Source: Bacteroidales bacterium (GTDB lineage Bacteria; Bacteroidota; Bacteroidia; Bacteroidales; F082). Taken from it: 64,000 nucleotides of DNA. The DNA is taken from positions 96,273 to 160,272 of the forward strand of contig JABFQW010000029.1 of NCBI GenBank assembly GCA_013141455.1. The letters run 5' to 3'. This document shows positions 9,074 to 17,321 of this stretch, in pieces (the stretch's first letter is position 1; every line of letters begins with the position of its first letter). The translations under genes and the position numbers were made by a program. Below the pieces are notes generated by a model that saw only the letters and a program-made list of their open reading frames with translations, searched no databases and was not told where the DNA came from.

Positions 9074-9082
9074 AAAATGGTC

Positions 9083-10072
9083 TTAGTAATTATTCTTAAT
9101 CAGGTGCGCTGCTATCTGAACAGCATTGGTGGCAGCGCCTTTGCGAAGATTGTCGGCTGTCACCCAGATATTTAATCCGTTTTCGATTGAGTAATCGCGC
9201 CTGATACGTCCCACAAATACTTCGTCATGGCCTTCGGCAAACAATGGCATAGGATATTTATTATCCGCCGGTACATCAACAAGCGATATTCCGGGGCTAT
9301 GACCAAGTATTTCATTCACTTCTTCGATGGTGTAAGGCTTTTCAAACTCAAGATTAACTGCCATGGAATGACCCCCTTTCACGGGTACACGAACCACGGT
9401 GGAGGTGATGGCGATGGCGGGCGCATCCATGATCTTACGCGTTTCAAACTCAAGTTTTATCTCTTCTGAGGTGTAACCGGTCGAATCAAAATCACCGCCG
9501 TGTGGTATCACATTCATCGATATCGGATGTGGATAAGCAGGTTCCGCCACCGGCAATCCGGTCATTTCGTTGCTAAGCTGGTTGATACCTTTTATTCCGC
9601 TCCCGCTAACCGATTGATAGGTAGAGATAACCAAACGCTTGATATTAAATCGTTTATGCAACGGCGCTATGGCCATCACCATCTGAATGGTCGAACAATT
9701 GGGATTTGCAATGATATGGTTATGTTTTTGAACAGCATGGAAGTTAATTTCGGGTACCACGAGCGGAACATCCGTATCTCTGCGCCAGGCCGAACTGTTG
9801 TCGATAACGTATGTGCCAACCGCTGCAAAAAGTGGTGCATACTTCAGTGAAGCGCTGCCTCCGGCCGAAAAAAGTGCAATATCGGGTCTCATTCCGATGG
9901 CCTCTTCCACCGAACAGATTGCTATTTCCCTGCCCTGAAACACAACTTTTTTCCCAACAGATTTTTGCGAGGCTGCCGGAATAAGTTTGTCAATAACAAG
10001 CTTTTGCTCTTCAAGCACCCTGAGCATCATTTGGCCAACCAAACCGGTGGCTCCAACAACTGCAATTACCAT
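9083..10072 (-). CDS. asd: Aspartate-semialdehyde dehydrogenase
   Basis: A 329-residue NADP-dependent enzyme that reduces aspartyl phosphate to aspartate semialdehyde, the branch point to lysine/diaminopimelate, threonine and methionine. It starts MVIAVVGATGLVGQMM (Rossmann loop), has the active-site segment I-A-N-P-N-C-S-T-I-Q with the nucleophilic Cys, Q-S-V-S-G-S-G-I-K-G, and R-V-P-V-K-G-G-H-S with the general-base His. All catalytic residues are present. It is the first gene of a two-gene unit with ribF and faces away from the lamin-tail gene. Confidence 0.95.
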   Translation of the reverse strand: MVIAVVGATGLVGQMMLRVLEEQKLVIDKLIPAASQKSVGKKVVFQGREIAICSVEEAIGMRPDIALFSAGGSASLKYAPLFAAVGTYVIDNSSAWRRDTDVPLVVPEINFHAVQKHNHIIANPNCSTIQMVMAIAPLHKRFNIKRLVISTYQSVSGSGIKGINQLSNEMTGLPVAEPAYPHPISMNVIPHGGDFDSTGYTSEEIKLEFETRKIMDAPAIAITSTVVRVPVKGGHSMAVNLEFEKPYTIEEVNEILGHSPGISLVDVPADNKYPMPLFAEGHDEVFVGRIRRDYSIENGLNIWVTADNLRKGAATNAVQIAAHLIKNNY

Positions 10073-10121
10073 TTTATTTTGAAGTATTTTTTTATTTAAA
10101 TTTACCGTATAATCCAGCCCG

Positions 10122-10129
10122 CAAAATTA
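10122..10129 (-). promoter_or_regulatory. Candidate -7 element for asd-ribF
   Basis: TAATTTTG on the minus strand matches TAnnTTTG, 49 bases before the asd ATG in the short gap between divergent genes. Confidence 0.45.
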
Positions 10130-10135
10130 TAAAAA

Positions 10136-12721
10136 ATGAAGAAGCTCATTGCCATTTTACTCTTTCTTCCGTTAATCGTTTTTTGTCAGCTTACTGATGA
10201 CTTCGATGATGGTGATTTTACTGCGAATCCTACCTGGATCGGGACCACCGACAATTTTATTATCAACAGTAGTTCACAGCTTCAATTGAACGCGACTGGT
10301 GAAGGCAATTCGTACCTTTCAAGCAGTTTTAACTCCGAAGGAACAACAGAATGGCGGTTTTTTATCAGGCTGAATTTCAGCCCGTCGGGTAGTAATTTCA
10401 GCCGTGTATTTCTCTCATCCGACGTGGCTGACCTCACTGCCCAGGCTAATGGTTATTTTCTGCAGTTTGGAGAAGCCGGTAGCAACGATGCCATCGAATT
10501 ATTCAAAAAACAGGGAAACGAAACTTTAAGTATCTGTCGCGGTACAGATGGTTTACTCTCAACAGCCTTTTCGTTGTGGGTGAAAGTAATCAGGAACGCA
10601 GCCGGTGAATGGACCATTTTTACTGATCATTCGGGAACCGGAGCCTACAGCCAACAGGCAATGGGAACCGATAATACTTTTCAGCCCAGCGGTTTTTTTG
10701 GGTTCTATTGTCAATATACCACAAGTAATTCAACCAAAATGTATCTGGATGAGGTGTATGCAGGAAATCAGATCATTGATACGGTTGCCCCATATATTAC
10801 CGAACTTGTTGTTAATGATCCATTTAATCTCTCATTAACATTCAGTGAACCAACCGATAGTGTAAGTGCAAAGCAGGTACTTAATTATTTGGTGGATGGG
10901 GGTATCGGCCATCCCGACACCGTGATCATGGGCACAAATACGACTTTTTTAAGCCTTAGGTTCATCAATTCATTTGGGAACGGACTCACCAATACCTTAG
11001 TGGTTTCAAACATCGGTGACCTCACCGGTAATATAATGATCGACACCTCCATGCAATTTACTTTGTATGAAGCAGTCGCTAACGATGTGGTCATCAACGA
11101 GATAATGGCCGATCCAAGTCCGGGTGTCGGATTACCTGAATGGGAATTTATTGAATTGTACAACACCACTCCTTACCGGATAGATATTTCGGGATGGAAA
11201 CTCATGATTGGCGATAGCGAGAAACTCATCGAATCGTGCGAGATGTTTCCTTTTTCGTATCTGTTGCTTATTCATGACGATGCTGTTACCGAATATTCGG
11301 AATATGGCGATGTAACAAGCTTTGAGAGTTTTCAGTTATCGAATGCAGGCACAAGCCTGAAACTGCTGTCTGACAATGGATTGCTTGTGTCATCGGTAAA
11401 TTACACCGATGAATGGTATCACGATAGCGATAAAGACGATGGTGGCTGGTCGCTTGAACAAATTGACCCTTCGAATACCTGTGGTGGGAAAAACAACTGG
11501 ACTGCCTCAACAGCCTTGCAGGGAGGTACACCTAACCTCAAAAACGCTGCAAATGCAACCAATATCACACCACCCTACCCCGAACGCTTTTCAGTGCCCA
11601 CGAACAAATTCGTTCAGATTTGGTTCGACCAGTATATGGATGAAGCGAGCGCAACCACTGTTACGAACTACAATTTGAATCCCGGAAATAGTAATCCTTC
11701 GTTAGTATTGTTGAATGAAAACGAACCTGAATTTGTACAACTTGTTTTTGATCAGCCATTTGAAACGGGTATTATTTACACACTGAATATTGACCAAATG
11801 GTGTTGAATTGCAGCGGAACCCCGGTTCCCGAAGGAACTCAGCTCAATTTTGGCATTCCTGATCCTGTTGCCGAAGGTGATATCATCATCAACGAAGTAT
11901 TGTTTAATCCCCTGGGCGATGGTGTCGATTATGTGGAGATTTATAATAAAACTGATAAAATATTTGACTTAGCCCAAATTATGCTGGGAGGTGTTAGCCA
12001 GACTATCCCCAACCCACCCGATACCAACCTGAAGATAATCAGCGAAACAAGCCGGCTGATGCTGCCCGAAACCTATGTTTTGCTTACAGTCTCAATATCC
12101 ACGGTATTGGATCAATTTGAAAGCCTTCATCCTGAAAATTTTGTTGAAATGGCATCATTACCTACTTTTTCGAATGATGATGGTACGGTGTTGATTACAA
12201 CAAAATATGGCCTGATGATAGATGCATTCAGCTACACCGACAATATGCATTTCCCTTTGCTCACCACTACCGAAGGCGTTTCGTTGGAACGCATCTCGTT
12301 TGATGTGCCCTCAACCGAAACGAGTAACTGGCATTCGGCGGCCCAAACAGTGGGTTTTGGAACGCCCGGCTATCAAAACTCAATGTTTTCAGCTATGATA
12401 CAAACTTCGGGTGAAATCACGATTGATCCTGAAATCTTCTCACCTGATTCAGACGGGAAAGACGATGTTACAGCGCTTGGATTTCAATTCGATCAGGCTG
12501 GTTACACTTTAAATGCCTTTGTTTTTGACGCGAATGGCATAGAGAAACGACATTTGGTGAAGAGTGCACTAATACCGGCAGAAGGCATTTTCTACTGGGA
12601 TGGTGAAGATGATGAAGGAAATAAGGTTCCGGTCGGGATCTATATCATTATGGTGGAAGTGTTCAACCTGGAAGGCAAGGTAGAAAACTACAAAAAAGCC
12701 GTGGTGGTTGGGGTGAGGTAA
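10136..12721 (+). CDS. Secreted lamin-tail-domain protein
   Basis: An 861-residue exported protein with a signal peptide ending near V-F-C-Q. The N-terminal ~200 residues look like a LamG/concanavalin-type beta-sandwich. Ig-like segments follow, with two lamin-tail domains: one beginning V-V-I-N-E-I-M-A-D-P-S-P-G and continuing W-E-F-I-E-L-Y-N (about residues 320-440), the other beginning I-I-I-N-E-V-L-F-N-P with D-Y-V-E-I-Y-N (about 585-750). The C-terminal ~90 residues resemble the FlgD Ig-like fold (F-S-P-D-S-D-G-K-D-D; G-I-Y-I-I-M-V-E-V-F) that Bacteroidota often place at the end of surface proteins. It is probably a surface or extracellular adhesin-like protein; no enzyme motif is visible. 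Confidence 0.8.
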   Translation: MKKLIAILLFLPLIVFCQLTDDFDDGDFTANPTWIGTTDNFIINSSSQLQLNATGEGNSYLSSSFNSEGTTEWRFFIRLNFSPSGSNFSRVFLSSDVADLTAQANGYFLQFGEAGSNDAIELFKKQGNETLSICRGTDGLLSTAFSLWVKVIRNAAGEWTIFTDHSGTGAYSQQAMGTDNTFQPSGFFGFYCQYTTSNSTKMYLDEVYAGNQIIDTVAPYITELVVNDPFNLSLTFSEPTDSVSAKQVLNYLVDGGIGHPDTVIMGTNTTFLSLRFINSFGNGLTNTLVVSNIGDLTGNIMIDTSMQFTLYEAVANDVVINEIMADPSPGVGLPEWEFIELYNTTPYRIDISGWKLMIGDSEKLIESCEMFPFSYLLLIHDDAVTEYSEYGDVTSFESFQLSNAGTSLKLLSDNGLLVSSVNYTDEWYHDSDKDDGGWSLEQIDPSNTCGGKNNWTASTALQGGTPNLKNAANATNITPPYPERFSVPTNKFVQIWFDQYMDEASATTVTNYNLNPGNSNPSLVLLNENEPEFVQLVFDQPFETGIIYTLNIDQMVLNCSGTPVPEGTQLNFGIPDPVAEGDIIINEVLFNPLGDGVDYVEIYNKTDKIFDLAQIMLGGVSQTIPNPPDTNLKIISETSRLMLPETYVLLTVSISTVLDQFESLHPENFVEMASLPTFSNDDGTVLITTKYGLMIDAFSYTDNMHFPLLTTTEGVSLERISFDVPSTETSNWHSAAQTVGFGTPGYQNSMFSAMIQTSGEITIDPEIFSPDSDGKDDVTALGFQFDQAGYTLNAFVFDANGIEKRHLVKSALIPAEGIFYWDGEDDEGNKVPVGIYIIMVEVFNLEGKVENYKKAVVVGVR

Positions 12722-13478
12722 GATGGAGTTTGACTTTCGGAGTTCAGAGTTAATTTATTTAACTTTAGTGCAAAACACTCTCAGAATTTCGTTAATCTTC
12801 TTTACAAAAACAACTTCAATAAATTGCTTCCTTACACTGCAGGATCAATATTCCCAAACTGGTACTGGCAAACCTTATCCAACTATCCAATAATTGTTCC
12901 CGGTAAAGTGCTAATTATGAGATTTGAAACAAAGGTGAATTCAACTATTAATTATATTAAGAATCTTAAGTATGGAATTAGAAATTACCAAAAAGATGAA
13001 AGATTTTCTTCTCCAAACTTACGATAATTGAAAACTATGTCAAGGGCGTACTCTTTTGGGCGCACTATATGATAAGGACAACCATAAGGGATTGCCCAAC
13101 GATAAAAAAGAAAAAACAATGAGACACGATCCAAATATCCATCCCGCCAATCCATCTGGTTAGAAAGATACGATTACCCGCAGGCGGGATTGAATTTATA
13201 AATATTATTGGCAATGGTAGAACTGACATATGTCAATAAACATCTGACGTGTTGTCATATTTAAATATATTTCATAATTACAAAGCAAATATTATGCACA
13301 AATTCAATATATATTTATTACTATATTAATTTTATATGACAAAATAGCATACATTATGCTAATTTAGAAAATATAATAAGATATGGCACACATCTTGATT
13401 AATGGACTTTGTCGTCGAAAACGACTTAGTTCAGAGAGTGTTACAAATACTCTTAATTATTAATCAAATAAAACGCCT
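12722..13478 (+). other. Gene-free AT-rich left flank of the defence island
   Basis: No supported gene lies in these 757 bases. Only short broken frames are present, such as a 19-codon frame from 12972 starting MELEITKKMKDFLLQ and a stop-to-stop frame about 13039-13163, which may be remnants of decayed genes. The last 200 bases are very AT-rich. They hold a perfect 12-bp palindrome (13224-13235), a small hairpin with five-base arms GTCGT/ACGAC (13411-13425) and an inverted repeat AGAGT/ACTCT (13435-13453) just before the CBASS operon. No exact TAnnTTTG promoter element was found. Confidence 0.6.
13224..13235. promoter_or_regulatory. Perfect 12-bp palindrome upstream of the CBASS operon
   Basis: TGACATATGTCA is a perfect palindrome 244 bases before the CD-NTase start. 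It could be a binding site for a dimeric regulator, but no regulator gene is present in the island and the distance is large. Confidence 0.3.
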
Positions 13479-14423
13479 ATGGCTAATCTTGACTCATTAT
13501 TCAAACAGTTCGACAACGAGTTGAACATTACAAAAACAAAGAAAGATGCTCTGATGAGATCGAAGAATAATCTTCGTGACGAAATCAGAGATCATTTTTC
13601 TGAAAATCATCCAAAGTATAATCCAGTATTTTTCATACAGGGTTCATACAAATTAAAAACACTTATCAGGACTAAGGACGATACTTGTGACTTAGACGAT
13701 GGGGTTTATTTTAAGGATAATCCTGATGACGTTTCCGGAACAACGCTTCAGCGATGGATAAAAGAAGCGGTGGATGGCACTACGGATGCAACCCCCGAGC
13801 ACAAAAAAAAGTGTATTCGTGTTGTGTACAAAGCCGGATACAACATTGATCTGCCTGTATTGGTTTTCAATGAAGGAACCGAAGCACACCCAAATCTGGC
13901 AGTAAAAAATGCAAACTTTCAGTTAGACGATCCGAAAGAATTTGTTCTTGAGTTTCGTAGAGTAAAAACAGATCAAATGGTCCGTATGGTAAAATACCTA
14001 AAATCATGGTGCGATTTTAAGCGGCAGGATATGCCCAGCGGATTAGCAATGACAGTGCTGACTATGAATCATTTTCAATCCAACAACAGAGATGATATAG
14101 CATTAAAGTTCCTGCTTATCGAAATTGAAAAGGAACTCAAAAAGGCATTTAAATGTGTTATGCCTACTACTCCGAAAGATGATTTGTTTGAGGAATACTC
14201 TGACACTAAAAAAACCAACTTTCTGGACAACCTTTCAAAGTTCATTGAGGATGCAAAAAAAGCAATCGATGAGAAGAATAAACTAAAAGCGAGCAAACTG
14301 TGGAAAAATCATCTTGGTGATAGGTTTCCTGAAGGAAAAGATGAGGATGAGGAATCAAGTTCCAGTGCAAAACTAATTTCAACCATTGGAGCTTCAAGAC
14401 CATATTCTAAGTTTGATTCATGA
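13479..14423 (+). CDS. CBASS cGAS/DncV-like nucleotidyltransferase (CD-NTase)
   Basis: A 314-residue enzyme expected to make a cyclic oligonucleotide on phage infection. The polymerase-beta-type site is intact: F-I-Q-G-S-Y-K (Gly55, Ser56) followed by C-D-L-D-D-G-V-Y-F, giving the metal-binding Asp71 and Asp73, and a third acid at Asp124 in N-I-D-L-P-V. The G-S-[YF]-x(3)-T and D-[LI]-D-D-G-x-Y pattern resembles Vibrio DncV. Near the C-terminus K-L-W-K-N-H-L-G-D-R-F-P matches the helical end seen in CD-NTases. It is the first gene of a three-gene operon with ATGA overlaps. The last residues are K-F-D-S, not the terminal glycine expected of an E2-conjugated CD-NTase. The product nucleotide cannot be read from sequence. 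Confidence 0.9.
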   Translation: MANLDSLFKQFDNELNITKTKKDALMRSKNNLRDEIRDHFSENHPKYNPVFFIQGSYKLKTLIRTKDDTCDLDDGVYFKDNPDDVSGTTLQRWIKEAVDGTTDATPEHKKKCIRVVYKAGYNIDLPVLVFNEGTEAHPNLAVKNANFQLDDPKEFVLEFRRVKTDQMVRMVKYLKSWCDFKRQDMPSGLAMTVLTMNHFQSNNRDDIALKFLLIEIEKELKKAFKCVMPTTPKDDLFEEYSDTKKTNFLDNLSKFIEDAKKAIDEKNKLKASKLWKNHLGDRFPEGKDEDEESSSSAKLISTIGASRPYSKFDS

Positions 14424-15049
14424 ACCAGACTTTTCAAAACGAACTTTCGGAAGTTATAACGAAATTTCCTGATCTGTCAATTAGGCAGATTAATGGACAG
14501 GATATCCTGAAGGGGATTTTAGATATATGTGATGAAAGTTCTTCGGTAACAGGGAGTTTTTCTGTTGAGATACACTCAACAGAAAAATTTCCTTATCGTT
14601 TCCCGAAAATATTCGAGGTTGGAGGCGAAATACCTTGTAATGCTGACTGGCATAAGTATGCGGATAACTTATGCTGTTTAACTGTAGAGCAAGATGAAAT
14701 TCTTATATGCAGAAGAGGGGTCTCGTTACTATACTTCATTGAAAAAATGGCTATTCCCTATTTTGCAAATCAGCTTTACAGACAAAAAACTGGACACTAT
14801 TTGAATGAGTATCCACATGGAAAAGATGGAGTAAAGTTATTTTATGCAGAGCTTATTAAAAGCAATGATGTCAAATTTTGGCATTCATGTTATGAACATG
14901 CCTTTTTGAACACTCGGACAGGAAGAAATGAAAAGTGCTATTGTAATAGTGGGGCTAAATATAAAAAATGCCATTTGCCTGTTGAAAAAAAACTACACAT
15001 AATTGGCAAACAAAAAGTTTTAGATGACATAAATTGGATAACAGCATGA
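14420..15049 (+). CDS. CBASS E2-like protein with SEC-C tail
   Basis: A 209-residue protein that I recognise as the stand-alone E2-like component of short type II CBASS. The E2-like core has F-P-Y-R-F-P-K-I (residues 57-64), then D-W-H-K-Y-A-D-N-L-C-C-L with His78 and the candidate catalytic Cys85/Cys86, and a downstream H-G-K-D-G-V segment. The C-terminus carries a SEC-C zinc motif, R-N-E-K-C-Y-C-N-S-G-A-K-Y-K-K-C-H (Cys173, Cys175, Cys184, His185). No E1 (ThiF-like) or JAB protease gene is present. In related systems the E2 forms a thioester with and primes the CD-NTase. It overlaps the CD-NTase gene by 4 bp (ATGA) and the effector gene by 4 bp. Confidence 0.82.
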   Translation: MNQTFQNELSEVITKFPDLSIRQINGQDILKGILDICDESSSVTGSFSVEIHSTEKFPYRFPKIFEVGGEIPCNADWHKYADNLCCLTVEQDEILICRRGVSLLYFIEKMAIPYFANQLYRQKTGHYLNEYPHGKDGVKLFYAELIKSNDVKFWHSCYEHAFLNTRTGRNEKCYCNSGAKYKKCHLPVEKKLHIIGKQKVLDDINWITA

Positions 15050-15918
15050 AACGAAAAATATTTATTGGATCCTCTAAAGAAGGACATAATGTAGCGGAAC
15101 AAATTAAAAATGAAGTTAATAAGCACCTTGGTGATTGGATTGAATGTGAAACTTGGCAAGAAGGCAAAGTGTTCTCACAAAATAAAAACACACTGGATTG
15201 TCTCGTAAAAGCATCAAGAAGGTACGATTACGGAATCCTGGTTGCTTCTAAAGATGACATCACCTTTAAGCGATTCCGTTTGTATAATACCATGAGAGAC
15301 AATGTGTTATTTGAGACTGGATTGTTTATGGGCAGTTTAGGATTGCAAAGAGCATTTTTGATTACATCAGATAATATTTCCCTACCATCAGATTACTCAG
15401 GAGTTACTATAGTGAAATACAATAAAAAAAATCTGAACAATAAGATTGAAACCATACTTGCGGAGTTAGAAAAAACAAAAGGGAGCTTTAATTTAAAACC
15501 ACTTCCATCTGCAGCACTTGCTTTTGGTTATTATGAAAGCTTTGTTTTAGACTTTTCGAAAAAGCAATTCAGAGAGAATCCAAATTTTCAGCTTAAGATT
15601 CTCTTACCTGCTAACATTTCAGATATTGACGCCCAAAAGGAACTTTACATTGCCGATTATCCATCTACAGAAACTCAAGGAGGAAGGCCGGTAGCTAATG
15701 AATATAATGATGAAAAGAATTGCTTTTGGGATATCCCAACAACACTCAATACAATTTACCATCTCACAGATTATATTATACCATCGACAGAACTTGGTAT
15801 AAATATTGAAAAAGATGAATGGATCCAACATGAATTGAGAAATTTCGCAGGCACACTTGAAACGCTGATACATAAACAAGGGGCTTACAAAAAGAATATT
15901 AAGATAGAATTTCTCTAA
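15046..15918 (+). CDS. TIR-STING CBASS effector
   Basis: A 290-residue two-domain effector. Residues 1-~140 are a TIR-like NADase domain: K-I-F-I-G-S-S-K-E-G at the N-terminus, then R-D-N-V-L-F-E-T-G-L-F-M-G with the likely catalytic Glu90. Residues ~150-290 match the STING fold: P-S-A-A-L-A-F-G-Y-Y-E-S-F-V (human STING has L-A-W-S-Y-Y-I-G-Y-L), L-K-I-L-L-P-A-N-I-S-D (human L-Y-I-L-L-P-L-D) and a late T-L-N-T-I-Y-H-L-T-D-Y / L-R-N-F-A-G-T-L-E-T-L pair of helices. Ligand binding would assemble filaments and switch on NAD+ cleavage, killing the infected cell. ATG 15046 overlaps the E2 stop; an upstream in-frame TTG (15034) is less likely. Confidence 0.87.
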   Translation: MKRKIFIGSSKEGHNVAEQIKNEVNKHLGDWIECETWQEGKVFSQNKNTLDCLVKASRRYDYGILVASKDDITFKRFRLYNTMRDNVLFETGLFMGSLGLQRAFLITSDNISLPSDYSGVTIVKYNKKNLNNKIETILAELEKTKGSFNLKPLPSAALAFGYYESFVLDFSKKQFRENPNFQLKILLPANISDIDAQKELYIADYPSTETQGGRPVANEYNDEKNCFWDIPTTLNTIYHLTDYIIPSTELGINIEKDEWIQHELRNFAGTLETLIHKQGAYKKNIKIEFL

Positions 15919-15987
15919 TCTATTTATGGTAATTGCTGAGTTATGTTCAAAAATGAATATAAAATGAAAATAATTCAATTTTAAATG

Positions 15988-15995
15988 TACTTTTG
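15988..15995 (+). promoter_or_regulatory. Candidate -7 element for rloAB
   Basis: TACTTTTG matches TAnnTTTG exactly, 23 bases before the RloA ATG. It suggests the pair is transcribed independently of the CBASS operon. Confidence 0.5.
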
Positions 15996-16018
15996 TGTCG
16001 ATTTAGACAAACATTTCT

Positions 16019-17311
16019 ATGATACAGGAATTAAAAATAAGTAACTTCCTCTCTTTCAAAGAGGAAGTTACGTTTAGTTTTGAAGCAACAAAAGAAACTA
16101 CTTTCGAAGATTATCAGGTTGTGGAAGTTGCTCCGGGTGTTCGATTGCTACGTTTTGCAGTAGTATATGGCGCTAATGCCTCAGGTAAGTCGAATCTGAT
16201 AAGAGCTTTCGAGTTCCTTCATGATTTCTGGTTTCAGTCAAAAAAGGATATATCAGAAAAAACCGATGCTATCCCGTTCAAATTAGACCGTGAAACGCCA
16301 AAACAGCCCTCATATTTTTCGCTGAAGTTTTATGTTGGGGGTGTCAGATACTGGTACCAGCTCGAAGTTGATGAAAGCAAGGTATATTCTGAAAAACTTT
16401 ATTACTATAGTTCTGTTCAACCTACTTTACTATTCGAAAGATCGCTTTTAAATAATGTTTCAGTAGTATCATTTAATCAGGCAGTGGTAAAAATAAGTGC
16501 AGTGGCACGAGAAGAAATCAATTTAAAATGTTTGCCCAATATTTCATTTTTTGCTGCTCGTAATCAGGTCAATGTGGCATTAACTAAAATTGATGCGGCC
16601 CGCGACTGGATGAAGCAAAGGGTATTGGATTCAATTGATCCGGTTACGCCGATGTTTGAATTTGCTGAAAGCAGAATACAGAAAGATGAAATTCTGAAAA
16701 AACATCTGCTTGATTTTGTAAGGGAAGCTGATTTTAATATTACGGGTATTAAATCCAAAATTGAGAAACAAGTGGTCCCACAGCATTTTCTGGATTACCT
16801 GTTAAAGTCAGATTCTATGTCAGAAGAAGAGAAGGAGCGATTGAAAGAAGAGAAAGTATTCACACAAATTTCAACCGATTTTGAGCATACTGTAAAAAAC
16901 CAGCGGGGAACTGAAAAGTACATTTTGCCCGAAGATCTTGAATCGGAAGGTACTCGTCGAATCACTGGAGTACAAACAGCGCTCTATATGACTTTACAGG
17001 CAAATGCATTTCTTGCTATCGACGAAATAGAATCTTCGTTACACCCCGAACTTATAGTTTTTCTTTTGAAAAAATTTCTTGAAAACAAGAACAACCATGC
17101 CCAACTCCTGATCACAACCCATTATGACCCTCTGTTGAATCAAACGGATGAACTGTTTAGGAAAGATTCTGTTTGGTTTACTGACAAAAACGAAACCGGA
17201 TCAACAGAACTTTATTCATTAGTCGAATTTAATGGATTGAATCGTATAGCATCGTTACAAAAAGCCTATCGTCAGGGTAGATTTGGCGCTATCCCCAAAA
17301 TAAATTTATAA
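16019..17311 (+). CDS. rloA: RloA/AbiLi-like AAA-family ATPase
   Basis: A 430-residue ATPase of the SMC/OLD-like AAA group. It starts MIQELKISNFLSFKEEV, has the Walker A G-A-N-A-S-G-K-S-N near residue 50, a coiled-coil-prone middle, and the late Walker B and switch L-A-I-D-E-I-E-S-S-L-H-P-E followed by L-L-I-T-T-H-Y-D-P. This matches ATPases found with RloB (the AbiLi/AbiLii pair of lactococcal abortive infection, related in logic to AriA of PARIS). It would form a sensor/scaffold that controls the partner nuclease-like protein RloB encoded 10 bp downstream. All nucleotide-binding motifs are intact. Confidence 0.85.
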   Translation: MIQELKISNFLSFKEEVTFSFEATKETTFEDYQVVEVAPGVRLLRFAVVYGANASGKSNLIRAFEFLHDFWFQSKKDISEKTDAIPFKLDRETPKQPSYFSLKFYVGGVRYWYQLEVDESKVYSEKLYYYSSVQPTLLFERSLLNNVSVVSFNQAVVKISAVAREEINLKCLPNISFFAARNQVNVALTKIDAARDWMKQRVLDSIDPVTPMFEFAESRIQKDEILKKHLLDFVREADFNITGIKSKIEKQVVPQHFLDYLLKSDSMSEEEKERLKEEKVFTQISTDFEHTVKNQRGTEKYILPEDLESEGTRRITGVQTALYMTLQANAFLAIDEIESSLHPELIVFLLKKFLENKNNHAQLLITTHYDPLLNQTDELFRKDSVWFTDKNETGSTELYSLVEFNGLNRIASLQKAYRQGRFGAIPKINL

Positions 17312-17321
17312 AATACCAGTA

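Noticed and set aside
8693..9175. 160-codon open frame on the plus strand
   Set aside because: Antisense to ribF and the 3' end of asd; both have full catalytic motifs.
12824..13027. 67-codon open frame in the left flank of the defence island
   Set aside because: No recognisable motif, no promoter or ribosome site, and overlapping fragments in other frames; treated as possible decay product.
15619..15978. 119-codon open frame on the minus strand
   Set aside because: Shadow of the STING half of the effector gene; composition reflects the reverse complement only.
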